A stretch of 12,620 nt of DNA, from assembly GCA_002367815.1 (NCBI GenBank), contig DFDG01000002.1:1-12620 (forward strand), in the 5' to 3' direction. How positions within the stretch are numbered: the first letter of the stretch is position 1; each line of letters begins with the position of its first letter. Source of the DNA: Opitutaceae bacterium UBA3033 (GTDB lineage Bacteria; Verrucomicrobiota; Verrucomicrobiia; Opitutales; Opitutaceae). The position numbers were made by a program, and so were the translations under genes. The notes under the pieces were generated by a model. That model was not told where the DNA came from. It saw nothing but the letters and a program-made list of their open reading frames with translations, and ran no database searches. Below are positions 1 to 7,454 of the stretch, piece by piece.

Positions 1-408
1 CTCTGGCTCAATGATGTTATCATATTGGGCGGATTTATTGGAATAATCAAAAATCAGCGATATATTGGTATCCTTCCTTTTGGACGTGCTGGTCTCTTCT
101 GAATGTAACAATAGTCCGCTTTCCATATCATAATGCGCCTCACTGCGGGCAGTGAACGGAAAGAAGTTCTTAAGGAACCCCCGGGTCTGTGTGGTTGTGG
201 TAATGCGCAAACGGGGCTTTTCCATGCCCGATTCTTTCTTGGCATCGATGATAATTTCTCCCGCTCCTACAAATATCCCCCAACCAACCCGAAAGGTCAT
301 CTGTTCGCCGTCGCTCAACGGCAGCGGAGATGCCGTGAGTGGACCAGACATTGCAGCGACATAAATAGGAAGCGCTATCAGCCGGAACAGGGGGGTAAAA
401 TTGTGCAT
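1..408 (-). CDS. DUF3108 domain secreted protein, N-terminal part (runs off left edge)
   Basis: This open frame of 136 codons has no stop before the window edge, so the C-terminus is missing. Residues 1 to about 26 look like a Sec signal peptide (MHNFTPLFRLIALPIYVAA, then small residues). The mature part fits the DUF3108 pattern: a GEQMTFRVGWGIFVGAGE opening, a beta-rich stretch with LRITTTTQTRGF, FFPFTARSEAHYD, and a lysine/serine-rich SKRKDTNISLIFDY segment. DUF3108 proteins are periplasmic or outer-membrane associated beta-structured proteins of unknown biochemical role, usually somewhat over 200 residues, so roughly half is visible. An in-frame ATG at 438 would add ten residues (MQNRGQSLHL); neither start has a clear Shine-Dalgarno, and 408 gives the more ordinary signal peptide. 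The gene follows the exonuclease by 56 bases on the same strand and may be its co-transcribed neighbour. The family call is from memory of the pattern, not a search. Confidence 0.75.
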   Translation of the reverse strand, partial: MHNFTPLFRLIALPIYVAAMSGPLTASPLPLSDGEQMTFRVGWGIFVGAGEIIIDAKKESGMEKPRLRITTTTQTRGFLKNFFPFTARSEAHYDMESGLLLHSEETSTSKRKDTNISLIFDYSNKSAQYDNIIEPE

Positions 409-464
409 TAGGTGAAGACTTTGACCGCGGTTTTGCATAAATGTGCGAGAGAAAATTAGCTGAC

Positions 465-1457
465 TCAGCCTGAAACACCCAAGCCCAAATCAAGTTGGTT
501 TTCCTTCCCAATGGCCCAAGCATCCCAGCCACGTTCTCGCAATGTCAGGGAAAATTCCTTGGCAAAACCATGGAGGGTCAGGATTCGCTTGGGCTGTACC
601 AGTTCGACAAATTGCAGCAGGTCGTTGAAATCAGCATGATCAGATAATGGAAATGCGGCATCACAACGGAAACGATATCTTGCGCCGGGGTCCAAAGCCC
701 AACCAGAAATCAAGGCGGTGCGCCGCGCATGAATCCGATTCAGTAATCCACCTTTTTGATGGGGTGGTGGACAGATAACAACGTGGCCACCAACTTCATC
801 TGCATTAAATGGTCGGTAAGCAGGAAAGGTGAATCCGAATTGCTCGTAGATACGCGTGAGGCGAAGGGCACTGTCATGCAGCATTACCGGGAGACCTGCG
901 GGTTGCAGCGCACGCAATACCTCCTGAGTTTTGCCCAGACTGTAACAGAATAGCACAGGCACTCGTCCATCAGCTACAGCTTCTTGGCAAAATGTGATAA
1001 TATTGCCGAAAATTTCATCATCGGGAGGAAATACATATTTCGGCAGTCCAAAAGTAGTTTCCATGATCAAAATATCTGCCTTGGGAGTCGCGCAATTTTC
1101 AGACGCCAAACTAGGGCGCAACTTGAAATCACCAGTATAGAGCAATGTGCCGGGTTCGCCTTGAAGTTCAATCAGACTGGATCCCAGAATATGGCCTGCG
1201 GGGTGAAGGGTGATGGTGACATCTTTGGTGAGTGCCTCCTTGTGACCAAAGGGCAGAATATGCTCAATCCGACGCCCGGGCATTCGAGCCCGAAGCAGTC
1301 GGGCGGTAGGAGGTGAGCAAATCAGTTCCTTGTGGCGCCCGACATGATCAGAATGCGCATGGGAGACAACTGAACGAGTAGCCGGAAACTGAGCATCCAA
1401 CCAACAATCAGCCTGCGGAATCCAAAGTCCCTTTCGAAGTTGCACTTCCCAATTCAT
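465..1457 (-). CDS. Metallo-beta-lactamase/beta-CASP exonuclease (DNA-ligase-associated exonuclease type, Cft2-like)
   Basis: This 330-residue cytoplasmic protein has no signal peptide and carries a complete MBL metal site: HAHSDH at residues 33-38, HPAGH at 85-89, YTGD with Asp110, ETTFG with Glu133, and a beta-CASP-like C-terminal part with SGW (251-253), SDHAD (272-276) and TLHGF with His296. These are the two-metal ligands and catalytic residues of the MBL nucleases that hydrolyse nucleic acid phosphodiester bonds (COG1236). Length and the GLW(I/L)P, SPPTARLLRARM and SLGKTQEVLRAL segments resemble the single-domain exonucleases often encoded beside an ATP-dependent DNA ligase and a DEAD/Lhr-type helicase in bacterial repair clusters. 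No ligase or helicase is present here, so the assignment to that pathway rests on sequence style only. RNA processing is the main alternative. The ATG at 1457 is 29 bases after the permease stop and has no strong ribosome binding site. Confidence 0.85.
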   Translation of the reverse strand: MNWEVQLRKGLWIPQADCWLDAQFPATRSVVSHAHSDHVGRHKELICSPPTARLLRARMPGRRIEHILPFGHKEALTKDVTITLHPAGHILGSSLIELQGEPGTLLYTGDFKLRPSLASENCATPKADILIMETTFGLPKYVFPPDDEIFGNIITFCQEAVADGRVPVLFCYSLGKTQEVLRALQPAGLPVMLHDSALRLTRIYEQFGFTFPAYRPFNADEVGGHVVICPPPHQKGGLLNRIHARRTALISGWALDPGARYRFRCDAAFPLSDHADFNDLLQFVELVQPKRILTLHGFAKEFSLTLRERGWDAWAIGKENQLDLGLGVSG

Positions 1458-1486
1458 GACAAATTACCAACTCTGGAATCAGGCGA

Positions 1487-2635
1487 TCAGACCGCCTCGA
1501 TATCGAAATATTTACGCCGGAGCAGTCGCCACAATGTGACAAAGAATGCGGTTAATGGGATGGCGAAAAGCATCCCCAATAAACCGTCAAATGCGGTGCC
1601 CCAAAAGAAAATTGCCACGATGATGGTCACGGGATGAAGCCCGGTTCGATCACCCATGATCTTCGGGGTCAGATACCAGCCCTCAATATTCTGGACGATA
1701 ATTTTAACCAACAAAACCAATCCGAGCAGTTGCCAGCCACCACCGGGTTGAAAAAAGGCCAAGGGGAGGGTGACAGTAAGACCGATAATCGTGCCCAAGT
1801 ATGGAATGATGTTTAATACGCCTAGGGTCAGTCCGATGAGGAGACCGAATTTTAGCCCGATGAGAGTAAAGCCCAAGGCCAACAAAGATCCCATGATCAA
1901 ACCGATGAGCAATTGGCCGCGAAAAAACGACACGATGATCGAAATAAATTCATCAACCAGAAAAACGACATCACCCCGAACCGAACGGCTTAAGAAAGTA
2001 AGGTGCCCGCCAAGTTCACGCGTAGGTTCACCTCGGGAAAGTAAGAAGAAAAACAGATAGATCGGCACAATGGCCAAATGCGCGACGAAAGCAAATAACC
2101 CCAGAATCCCGACTCCAGCAGCTTTCAATGATGGCAGGGTGTGCGACAGCACTCCGTTCAATTCATCCGCCAGATTATTGACGATTTGCCGCACGGTTGG
2201 ATTATCCAACTGGCGTTGAACCAGCGCGATCCACTCAGGATATACGCGTGAAAAATAGGCAGTTACGTTGGTCCATAAAGTCGGTGCGTAGGCAATGAAG
2301 TCCAATATTTGATCGATCAAAGGAGGCACCAGTAAAACCAAAAGCCCGGCGGAAAATATCAGAAAAAGTCCGTAGAGGACGATGACTGAAGCCAGTCGAC
2401 GCAGTTTCAATTGTCTTTCAGCAATTTCGACGATCGGTCGCAATATCAGTGCAAGCACACCAGCGAAGGCCAGAGGCCATAATACACCGGAGAAATATGA
2501 GGCCATTCGACCAAGAGCTATGAATCCCGCGACGACCAATGCCGCAATACCCAACAACCCAAACATGGTTAATGCATAGCCCACCACGCGGCGTTGGCTG
2601 TCAGATAAAAAACGACTCTCGGGGACGTCGGCCAT
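1487..2635 (-). CDS. AI-2E/PerM family transmembrane permease
   Basis: The 382-residue product is an integral inner-membrane protein with the layout of the AI-2E transporter family (PF01594; YhhQ/PerM/TqsA relatives). Hydrophobic segments lie near residues 17-39, 50-68, 83-105, 175-200, 238-262, 263-290, 300-318 and 335-365, with a soluble loop between about 106 and 170. Family hallmarks are NIIPYLGTIIG (275-285), IEGWYLTPKIMGDRTGLHP (317-335) and the final GLLGMLFAIPL (351-361). Members have been linked to autoinducer-2 export, Na+/H+ exchange and other substrates, so the family does not fix the substrate. The basic tail (RLLRRKYFD) fits a cytoplasmic C-terminus. It follows the RND gene by 57 bases, with a short hairpin in the gap, and precedes the nuclease gene by 29 bases. 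No clear Shine-Dalgarno precedes the ATG. Whether it belongs functionally to the envelope module or is only co-oriented is unknown. Confidence 0.9.
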   Translation of the reverse strand: MADVPESRFLSDSQRRVVGYALTMFGLLGIAALVVAGFIALGRMASYFSGVLWPLAFAGVLALILRPIVEIAERQLKLRRLASVIVLYGLFLIFSAGLLVLLVPPLIDQILDFIAYAPTLWTNVTAYFSRVYPEWIALVQRQLDNPTVRQIVNNLADELNGVLSHTLPSLKAAGVGILGLFAFVAHLAIVPIYLFFFLLSRGEPTRELGGHLTFLSRSVRGDVVFLVDEFISIIVSFFRGQLLIGLIMGSLLALGFTLIGLKFGLLIGLTLGVLNIIPYLGTIIGLTVTLPLAFFQPGGGWQLLGLVLLVKIIVQNIEGWYLTPKIMGDRTGLHPVTIIVAIFFWGTAFDGLLGMLFAIPLTAFFVTLWRLLRRKYFDIEAV

Positions 2636-2657
2636 AGGGCAAGGACACTCGCCGCCC

Positions 2658-2672
2658 GCTGGCTTTGCCAGC
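2658..2672 (-). other. Small hairpin between RND and permease genes
   Basis: GCTGGC and GCCAGC form a perfect 6-base-pair stem closed by a three-base loop (AAA on the minus strand). It sits in the 57-base gap between the RND stop and the permease start. No T-run follows on either strand, so it is not a standard intrinsic terminator. It could affect processing or relative expression of the two genes, or have no function. Confidence 0.4.
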
Positions 2673-2692
2673 CCAAATATCCAGTCAGTCTA

Positions 2693-5098
2693 TTAAGAAT
2701 TACCCGTCATGGGAAACGGCACTGAAGTTTTGCCCGTGTGGTGACGATAGAGCCATCGAGCCATCGCTGGTAATAAAATTATGGCACCGAGCATATTAAC
2801 CAAAAACATAAAACCGAGCAACAGACCCATGTCAGCTTGTAGTTTCAGGTCGGAAAACACCCAAGTGCTGACTCCAATGGCCAAAGTCAGACCAGTGAAC
2901 ACCACCGCACTGCCGGTTTGAGTATATGCCACATAGAGTGAATCCTCAAAATAATCTCCCCGCTTCAATGCGTTTTGTAGTTTCGAAAAAAGATAAATCC
3001 CGTAATCAACCCCCACGCCTACACCTAGGGCAACCACTGGCAAAGTAGAGGTTTTAAGGCCAATCTCCAACCAAGCCATAAGGGCGTAGGCCAGAAATGA
3101 GACGATCGCCAAAGGGATAACTATGCACAAGGTGGCACGGATAGAACGAAATGTGATCAAGCAGAGGGTTATTACTGTGCCAAAAACCCAATATAGGATT
3201 GGTCCCTGTGCCGCAGCCACCACTTCATTGGTCGCGGCCATCACGCCAATGTTTCCGCTGGCCAAAATAAACTTTGCTTTCGGACTGACATTTTCACTGC
3301 GGAATTTCTTCACGGCGGCAATAACCCCTTGTATAGTTTCCGCTTTGTGTTCCGTCAGAAAAATCAAGATCGGCAACACACTTCCATTGCTATTAAGCAA
3401 CCCAGTGGAAGTTTCGATCGGGGAAATTGCTTGGGCCAGCGACTGCGGGTTGCGGGGTAAAATCCGCCACTTCAATGAACCCTCGTTAAAACCTGAGTTA
3501 ATCACTTTGGCCGCCGAACTGATACTGATAACCGACTGCACTCCGGGCACTTCACTGATGACGCCTTCAAATCTATCCATAAGGGAGACGACATCATAAT
3601 CCACACAAGCATCCGGACCACCCTCGACCAGCACCGAAATCATATCCACTCCAATGCTGAATCGTTCTGTGATGATCGCACTATCAACATTATAGCGCGA
3701 ACCCTGGCGAAGCTCGGGCACGCCGCTTTGCAAATCCCCAATACGGACATCGGCGGATTTAATGTAACCGTATATTCCCGCAGCAAACCAAACTAAGATA
3801 ACAATAATCGAAACGCGCGGTTTCGTGACGATCAAGAGGCGTCGCCACATGCGGTCCGCCGTAGCAGTCTTGGCTGCTACGCTTTCCCGGGGCGCAAACG
3901 GGGCTTTGGTCCAGTCAGCTTTGGTGCTGTAGCTACCCGGTAGTTTTATGTAGGAAAGAAGGATGGGGAGTAGAAACAGATTCGTGATTATTATCACGCC
4001 AACCCCCAGGCTCGCGGTAATACCAAGTTCCTGGATAATTGGAATTTTAATCACCAACATGGTGATGAAACCTATGGTATCGGTGATCAATGCTACTCCA
4101 CCGGGAATCAGAATTTGCCGAAAAGCCAGTTCAGCAGCAGCTAATGACGAAAGCCCATTGAAGACTTCCATACGAAAAGCGCGCACCATTTGCACAGCAT
4201 GGCTGACCCCAATGGCAAAGACCAAAAAGGGCACCAATATCGACAACGGATCCAAACCAAATCCAAGGGCGTTGAGCGCTCCCAACTGCCAGAGCACCGC
4301 GATTGACGAACAAATAATGGTCGGGATGGTGAGTCGCAATGACCGGGAATAGATCCACACGAGCAATGAAGTGATCACAAATGAGATCAGGAAAAAGAAG
4401 ATCACATTTTGAGCTCCGTCGCTGATATCACCGATAACTTTGGCGAACCCGATTATGTGGACCCCGAGCGCTACATCGATGTCGTCCTTGCCGGAAAATT
4501 TCGACCGAATCTTTTCTTCCAGATATTTGGACACCCGGGTATAGTCGAGCCGTTCGCCAGTGCCCGGATCAATCTCCAGTAATTGGGCGCTGACAATGGC
4601 GCCAGAGAAATCATTGGCGACCAATTGCCCAACTTTACCCGACTTGATGATGTTTTCCCGCACCTTGGCAAAACCTTCGGGAGTAGGCTCAAAATCCGCC
4701 GGAATCACATTGCCCCCGGAAAAACCATCCTCCACGACTTCGATGTATCGAACATTCGGAGTAAATAGGGATTTAACTTGGGTGCGATCGACCCCAGGCA
4801 GGTAAAAAACCTCGTCAGTAACTTCCTGCAAAGCTTTAAAGAAATGGGGTGTAAAAATGCTGCCCTGCTTCGTAATGAGTGCGATCACCACCCGATTTGC
4901 TCCACCAAATTGATCCTGATATTTTATAAAATTTTTTATGTATTCATGCTGCTGGGGCAGCATCTTGTTGAAACTGGCGTCAACCCGCGTATGGGCGGCA
5001 AACCAACCCATGCAGACAGTGAGCAATGCAAACGCTATCACCAAGGGGAGACGGTGGCGAAATATCCAGCTGCTGAATTTGTCCAGTGTGGGATTCAT
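2693..5098 (-). CDS. RND superfamily transporter, MMPL/COG1033 type
   Basis: This 801-residue protein has the two-fold RND layout: a membrane helix near residues 17-35, a large periplasmic loop (about 36-230), five helices (about 231-385), a helix near 428-446, a second periplasmic loop (about 447-628), and five more helices (about 630-785). It is somewhat shorter than tripartite AcrB-type pumps and fits the hydrophobe/lipid-handling MMPL-like exporters, which use the proton gradient. The second half keeps the GVGVDYG motif, with Asp698-Tyr699 as probable proton-relay residues, whereas the equivalent place in the first half reads AIGVSHAVQ (Ser299-His300). The ATG overlaps the propeller gene stop as ATGA, so translation is probably coupled. 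A GGAG lies only one base before the ATG, too close for an ordinary Shine-Dalgarno. Its position behind the barrel, DUF1329 and propeller genes suggests it is the energised inner-membrane part of that module. The substrate is unknown. Confidence 0.92.
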   Translation of the reverse strand: MNPTLDKFSSWIFRHRLPLVIAFALLTVCMGWFAAHTRVDASFNKMLPQQHEYIKNFIKYQDQFGGANRVVIALITKQGSIFTPHFFKALQEVTDEVFYLPGVDRTQVKSLFTPNVRYIEVVEDGFSGGNVIPADFEPTPEGFAKVRENIIKSGKVGQLVANDFSGAIVSAQLLEIDPGTGERLDYTRVSKYLEEKIRSKFSGKDDIDVALGVHIIGFAKVIGDISDGAQNVIFFFLISFVITSLLVWIYSRSLRLTIPTIICSSIAVLWQLGALNALGFGLDPLSILVPFLVFAIGVSHAVQMVRAFRMEVFNGLSSLAAAELAFRQILIPGGVALITDTIGFITMLVIKIPIIQELGITASLGVGVIIITNLFLLPILLSYIKLPGSYSTKADWTKAPFAPRESVAAKTATADRMWRRLLIVTKPRVSIIVILVWFAAGIYGYIKSADVRIGDLQSGVPELRQGSRYNVDSAIITERFSIGVDMISVLVEGGPDACVDYDVVSLMDRFEGVISEVPGVQSVISISSAAKVINSGFNEGSLKWRILPRNPQSLAQAISPIETSTGLLNSNGSVLPILIFLTEHKAETIQGVIAAVKKFRSENVSPKAKFILASGNIGVMAATNEVVAAAQGPILYWVFGTVITLCLITFRSIRATLCIVIPLAIVSFLAYALMAWLEIGLKTSTLPVVALGVGVGVDYGIYLFSKLQNALKRGDYFEDSLYVAYTQTGSAVVFTGLTLAIGVSTWVFSDLKLQADMGLLLGFMFLVNMLGAIILLPAMARWLYRHHTGKTSVPFPMTGNS

Positions 5099-6018
5099 TC
5101 TCCGGGTTTCTTCAGGGCCGCTACACCGTTCTCACCGAAAGCCAAGATATTGCCGTCGGCTCTAGTGAGCATATAAGCCACTCCGGTGGTTAGGCCTTGT
5201 GCCCATGGGACGAAACTATGACCTGTGTCATAACTGATAAGGAAAGCGCGCGCTTGACCAGTGAGAACTATCTCTCCGTTTCCCAAAACGCAGGCCGCAG
5301 CCAGTAATGGAAATGAGTTTATCGGCACGGATGCCCAATTTTCACCGTCATCCTCGGACCGGAAAATATGGCCACGTAAACCGTAGGCGAGAAGCACATT
5401 ATCTTTCAGAGGGAGCACACCGTAAAATGAGCCGTCGTAGGGTGAGGCAATACTCTCCCATACTTCTCCGCCATCGTGTGACCTCAGCAAGGTGCCGCGT
5501 TCACCAGCAATATACAGAGTGCCACTCAAGCCACGCGTTATCCTGTTAAGATGAGAATCATCATCTTGAACAGTCAAAGGCTGCCAGGATTCACCTGCAT
5601 CGATGCTGCGTAAACTTAGTCCATATGCACCAACCGCAATAATGGTCCCATTGTCACTTACACACACATCCAACAAGGAATCCTCAAGGTTTTCTCCTTG
5701 GTGGCTGATCTTCCATGAATATCCGCCATCGGTGGTTGCAAGAATGATCATATCGTGACCTACAGCCCAGCCCCGCTTGCCGTCTGATGCGAAATGGACC
5801 GAGGTCAAAGTAGTAAGGGTGGGTGAGTGAATCGTTTCCCATGAATGACCCTCGTCACCGGATCTCAAAATCGTTCCCCTTTCACCTACCGCTATGATGC
5901 TACCGTCAGCCTTGGCTGCGCCAAGCAGCAACATATGTGGTTTCTCAGCTCTGCTTGGGCCAGCCAGAGCAACAGCTATGGCGGTGCCGACAATTAGTCG
6001 CCGGAAATGAATTATCAT
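5095..6018 (-). CDS. Secreted YCF48/BNR-repeat beta-propeller protein
   Basis: From the ATG at 6018 the product has 307 residues and begins with a clear Sec signal peptide (MIIHFRRLIVGTAIAVALAG, likely cleavage after SRA at about 24). Six Asp-box/BNR motifs of the form S/T-x-D-x-G-x-x-W occur at about residues 53 (GDEGHSW), 95 (TDGGYSW), 138 (IDAGESW), 180 (HDGGEVW), 221 (EDDGENW) and 262 (YDTGHSF), spaced 41-43 residues. This indicates a beta-propeller of the YCF48/sialidase-like fold. YCF48 proper helps assemble photosystem II, but bacterial relatives in RND clusters have no such role and may act as a periplasmic assembly or docking partner. The frame is open further upstream to a TTG at 6084 that would overlap the DUF1329 stop. 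The ATG at 6018 is preferred because it places the signal peptide at the N-terminus and has AGGA ten bases upstream. The stop overlaps the RND start by four bases. Confidence 0.88.
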   Translation of the reverse strand: MIIHFRRLIVGTAIAVALAGPSRAEKPHMLLLGAAKADGSIIAVGERGTILRSGDEGHSWETIHSPTLTTLTSVHFASDGKRGWAVGHDMIILATTDGGYSWKISHQGENLEDSLLDVCVSDNGTIIAVGAYGLSLRSIDAGESWQPLTVQDDDSHLNRITRGLSGTLYIAGERGTLLRSHDGGEVWESIASPYDGSFYGVLPLKDNVLLAYGLRGHIFRSEDDGENWASVPINSFPLLAAACVLGNGEIVLTGQARAFLISYDTGHSFVPWAQGLTTGVAYMLTRADGNILAFGENGVAALKKPGE

Positions 6019-6034
6019 TGATTTTCGTTCCTGC

Positions 6035-6066
6035 GCAAAAGGTGGGCGTGACAGTCCACCTTTTGC
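6035..6066 (-). other. Perfect 11-bp inverted repeat between DUF1329 and propeller genes
   Basis: The arms GCAAAAGGTGG and CCACCTTTTGC pair over 11 bases without mismatch around a 10-base loop. The hairpin fills half of the 62-base gap between the DUF1329 stop and the propeller ATG at 6018, and ends just before that gene's AGGA. No T-run follows on the minus strand, so it is not a typical terminator. A role in mRNA stability, attenuation or control of translation of the two downstream genes is an inference. Confidence 0.65.
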
Positions 6067-6080
6067 AGCATGAGTAAACC

Positions 6081-7433
6081 TCAACGAATCCCGGATCGAC
6101 GCAAACTGTCGGGACTGTAATCACCTGGATCACGGGTGATGCTGAAATCATACATTTCGTTCTCATTATCGAGCCCGATAGCTAGGTAACGGCCTGCTTG
6201 CAGGTCGGTATGGACTTCAAGGGTGCTCCAGAACGTCAAAACATCGTAATAGTTGATGCAGTGAGCCTCGGACACCCGCCAAAGTTGGCCACGCGAGTCG
6301 TATTGATCGACTGCAAGAATTTGCCAGCTATCCTCGTCGACGTAAAACGTGCGACGGGCATACAAGTGCTTGGCATCAGGTTTCAAGGTCGCCTCCACCA
6401 CCCAGACGCGATGCTTTTCGTAGCGGGCCAGATCCTGATTAATGTGCAGGGGATGTAGAATGTCATTATACTTTAGATTGCCGCTGTGTATTTGGTAGGA
6501 GTTGTAAGGTACGATCATTTCCTTCTTGCCCACCAGTTCCCAGTTGTAGCGATCGGGAGCTCCATTGAACATGTCAAATTGGTCACTGGTGCGCATGCCG
6601 TCGGCCGCAGTTCCCGGGTTATCATATGCGACATTGGGTGCCCGGCTAACACGCCGGCGGCCCACATTATAAACCCAGGCACGACGTGGCTCTTTGACTT
6701 GATCCATGGTTTCGTGGGCAAGCAGTATTGTGCCCGCCAAGCGTGCCGGACTGGTCACAGCCTGTCTGAAATAGATCAAAACATTATCAAGGGCTTCTGC
6801 CGTGATACCTTCACGCACATAATTGAAGAGGAATTCATCTTCGAAATTAACCATGGTGTAGCTGCCACCACGGGACGGAGCTGCCTGACCAATATGTCGG
6901 GTAGCAGCTACACCCCGATACCGGGTCAAGTGATTCCAGATGACCTCAAGGCCATTTTGCGGCATCGGAAAAGGCACTCCAATAATGGCATTGGCGAAAC
7001 CAGCCCCGTCGTTGACGAGAGTGGCAGTGGTCGCATTCCTCTTGGCTGCATCATAAATACGCTGCGGGTTGGCCGCACTCCGATGCGTAGGATAAACAAC
7101 CAATTTATAATCAGGGTAGGCCTGCAACAAGGCGGCGTGGCCTGCCGTCACAGTATCTACGTATTCACTAAGATTTTGTGCCGTGATCGTGTGCAAAGCC
7201 TGATCGGAAGCATAGGGGTCAGGATGGTGATCACCCACCTTATAATTGGTCGGCGGCGTGGTGATACCACCATCCCACGCGGGGATGCTGCCATCGGCAT
7301 TGCCTGCACGTTCAGCGCCGAGTGGAGTCAAATCCTGTCCGAGTCGGGCAGCATCGGATTCCGATACGGCAGCCAGTCCGACCGTCGTCAGGGCGGTCGC
7401 CAATGAGAAAAATCGAATTAAATGTGTGTTCAT
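6081..7433 (-). CDS. DUF1329 LolA/LolB-like periplasmic protein
   Basis: The 450-residue product starts with a Sec signal peptide (MNTHLIRFFSLATALTTVGL, then AAVSESDA) and has no lipobox cysteine, so it should be a soluble periplasmic protein. The mature N-terminus carries the DUF1329 (PF07044) opening LTPLGAERAGNADGSIPAWDGG (residues 36-56), and the central HETMDQVKEPRRAWVYNVGRRRVSRAP (240-266) and DGMRTSDQFDMFNGAPDRYNWELVGKKEM (278-306) blocks are strongly typical. The domain is classed with LolA/LolB-like folds, whose open beta-sheet binds a lipid-like ligand, so a carrier role across the periplasm is plausible but unproven. Length is normal for the family. A TTG at 7448 would add five residues (MGPQI); the ATG at 7433 is chosen because it gives a standard signal peptide and leaves a 21-base gap after the barrel gene. 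No convincing Shine-Dalgarno is seen. It is the second gene of the envelope module. Confidence 0.93.
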   Translation of the reverse strand: MNTHLIRFFSLATALTTVGLAAVSESDAARLGQDLTPLGAERAGNADGSIPAWDGGITTPPTNYKVGDHHPDPYASDQALHTITAQNLSEYVDTVTAGHAALLQAYPDYKLVVYPTHRSAANPQRIYDAAKRNATTATLVNDGAGFANAIIGVPFPMPQNGLEVIWNHLTRYRGVAATRHIGQAAPSRGGSYTMVNFEDEFLFNYVREGITAEALDNVLIYFRQAVTSPARLAGTILLAHETMDQVKEPRRAWVYNVGRRRVSRAPNVAYDNPGTAADGMRTSDQFDMFNGAPDRYNWELVGKKEMIVPYNSYQIHSGNLKYNDILHPLHINQDLARYEKHRVWVVEATLKPDAKHLYARRTFYVDEDSWQILAVDQYDSRGQLWRVSEAHCINYYDVLTFWSTLEVHTDLQAGRYLAIGLDNENEMYDFSITRDPGDYSPDSLRRSGIR

Positions 7434-7454
7434 AATTTGGGGACCCAATCGGAG

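Noticed and set aside
459..470. GCTGA/TCAGC palindrome at the exonuclease stop as a terminator
   Set aside because: The arms are separated by a single base, so they cannot fold as a hairpin of useful length, and the match is short enough to be chance.
170..532. 120-codon minus-strand frame
   Set aside because: It is out of frame with both the DUF3108 fragment and the exonuclease, overlaps both, and has a composition rich in Arg, Ser and Cys with no recognisable motif.
3123..3599. 158-codon plus-strand frame
   Set aside because: It is antisense to the second periplasmic loop of the RND gene and has no independent support.
6486..7406. 306-codon plus-strand open frame
   Set aside because: It lies entirely antisense to the DUF1329 gene, whose family motifs are clear, and its translation shows no domain or signal of its own.
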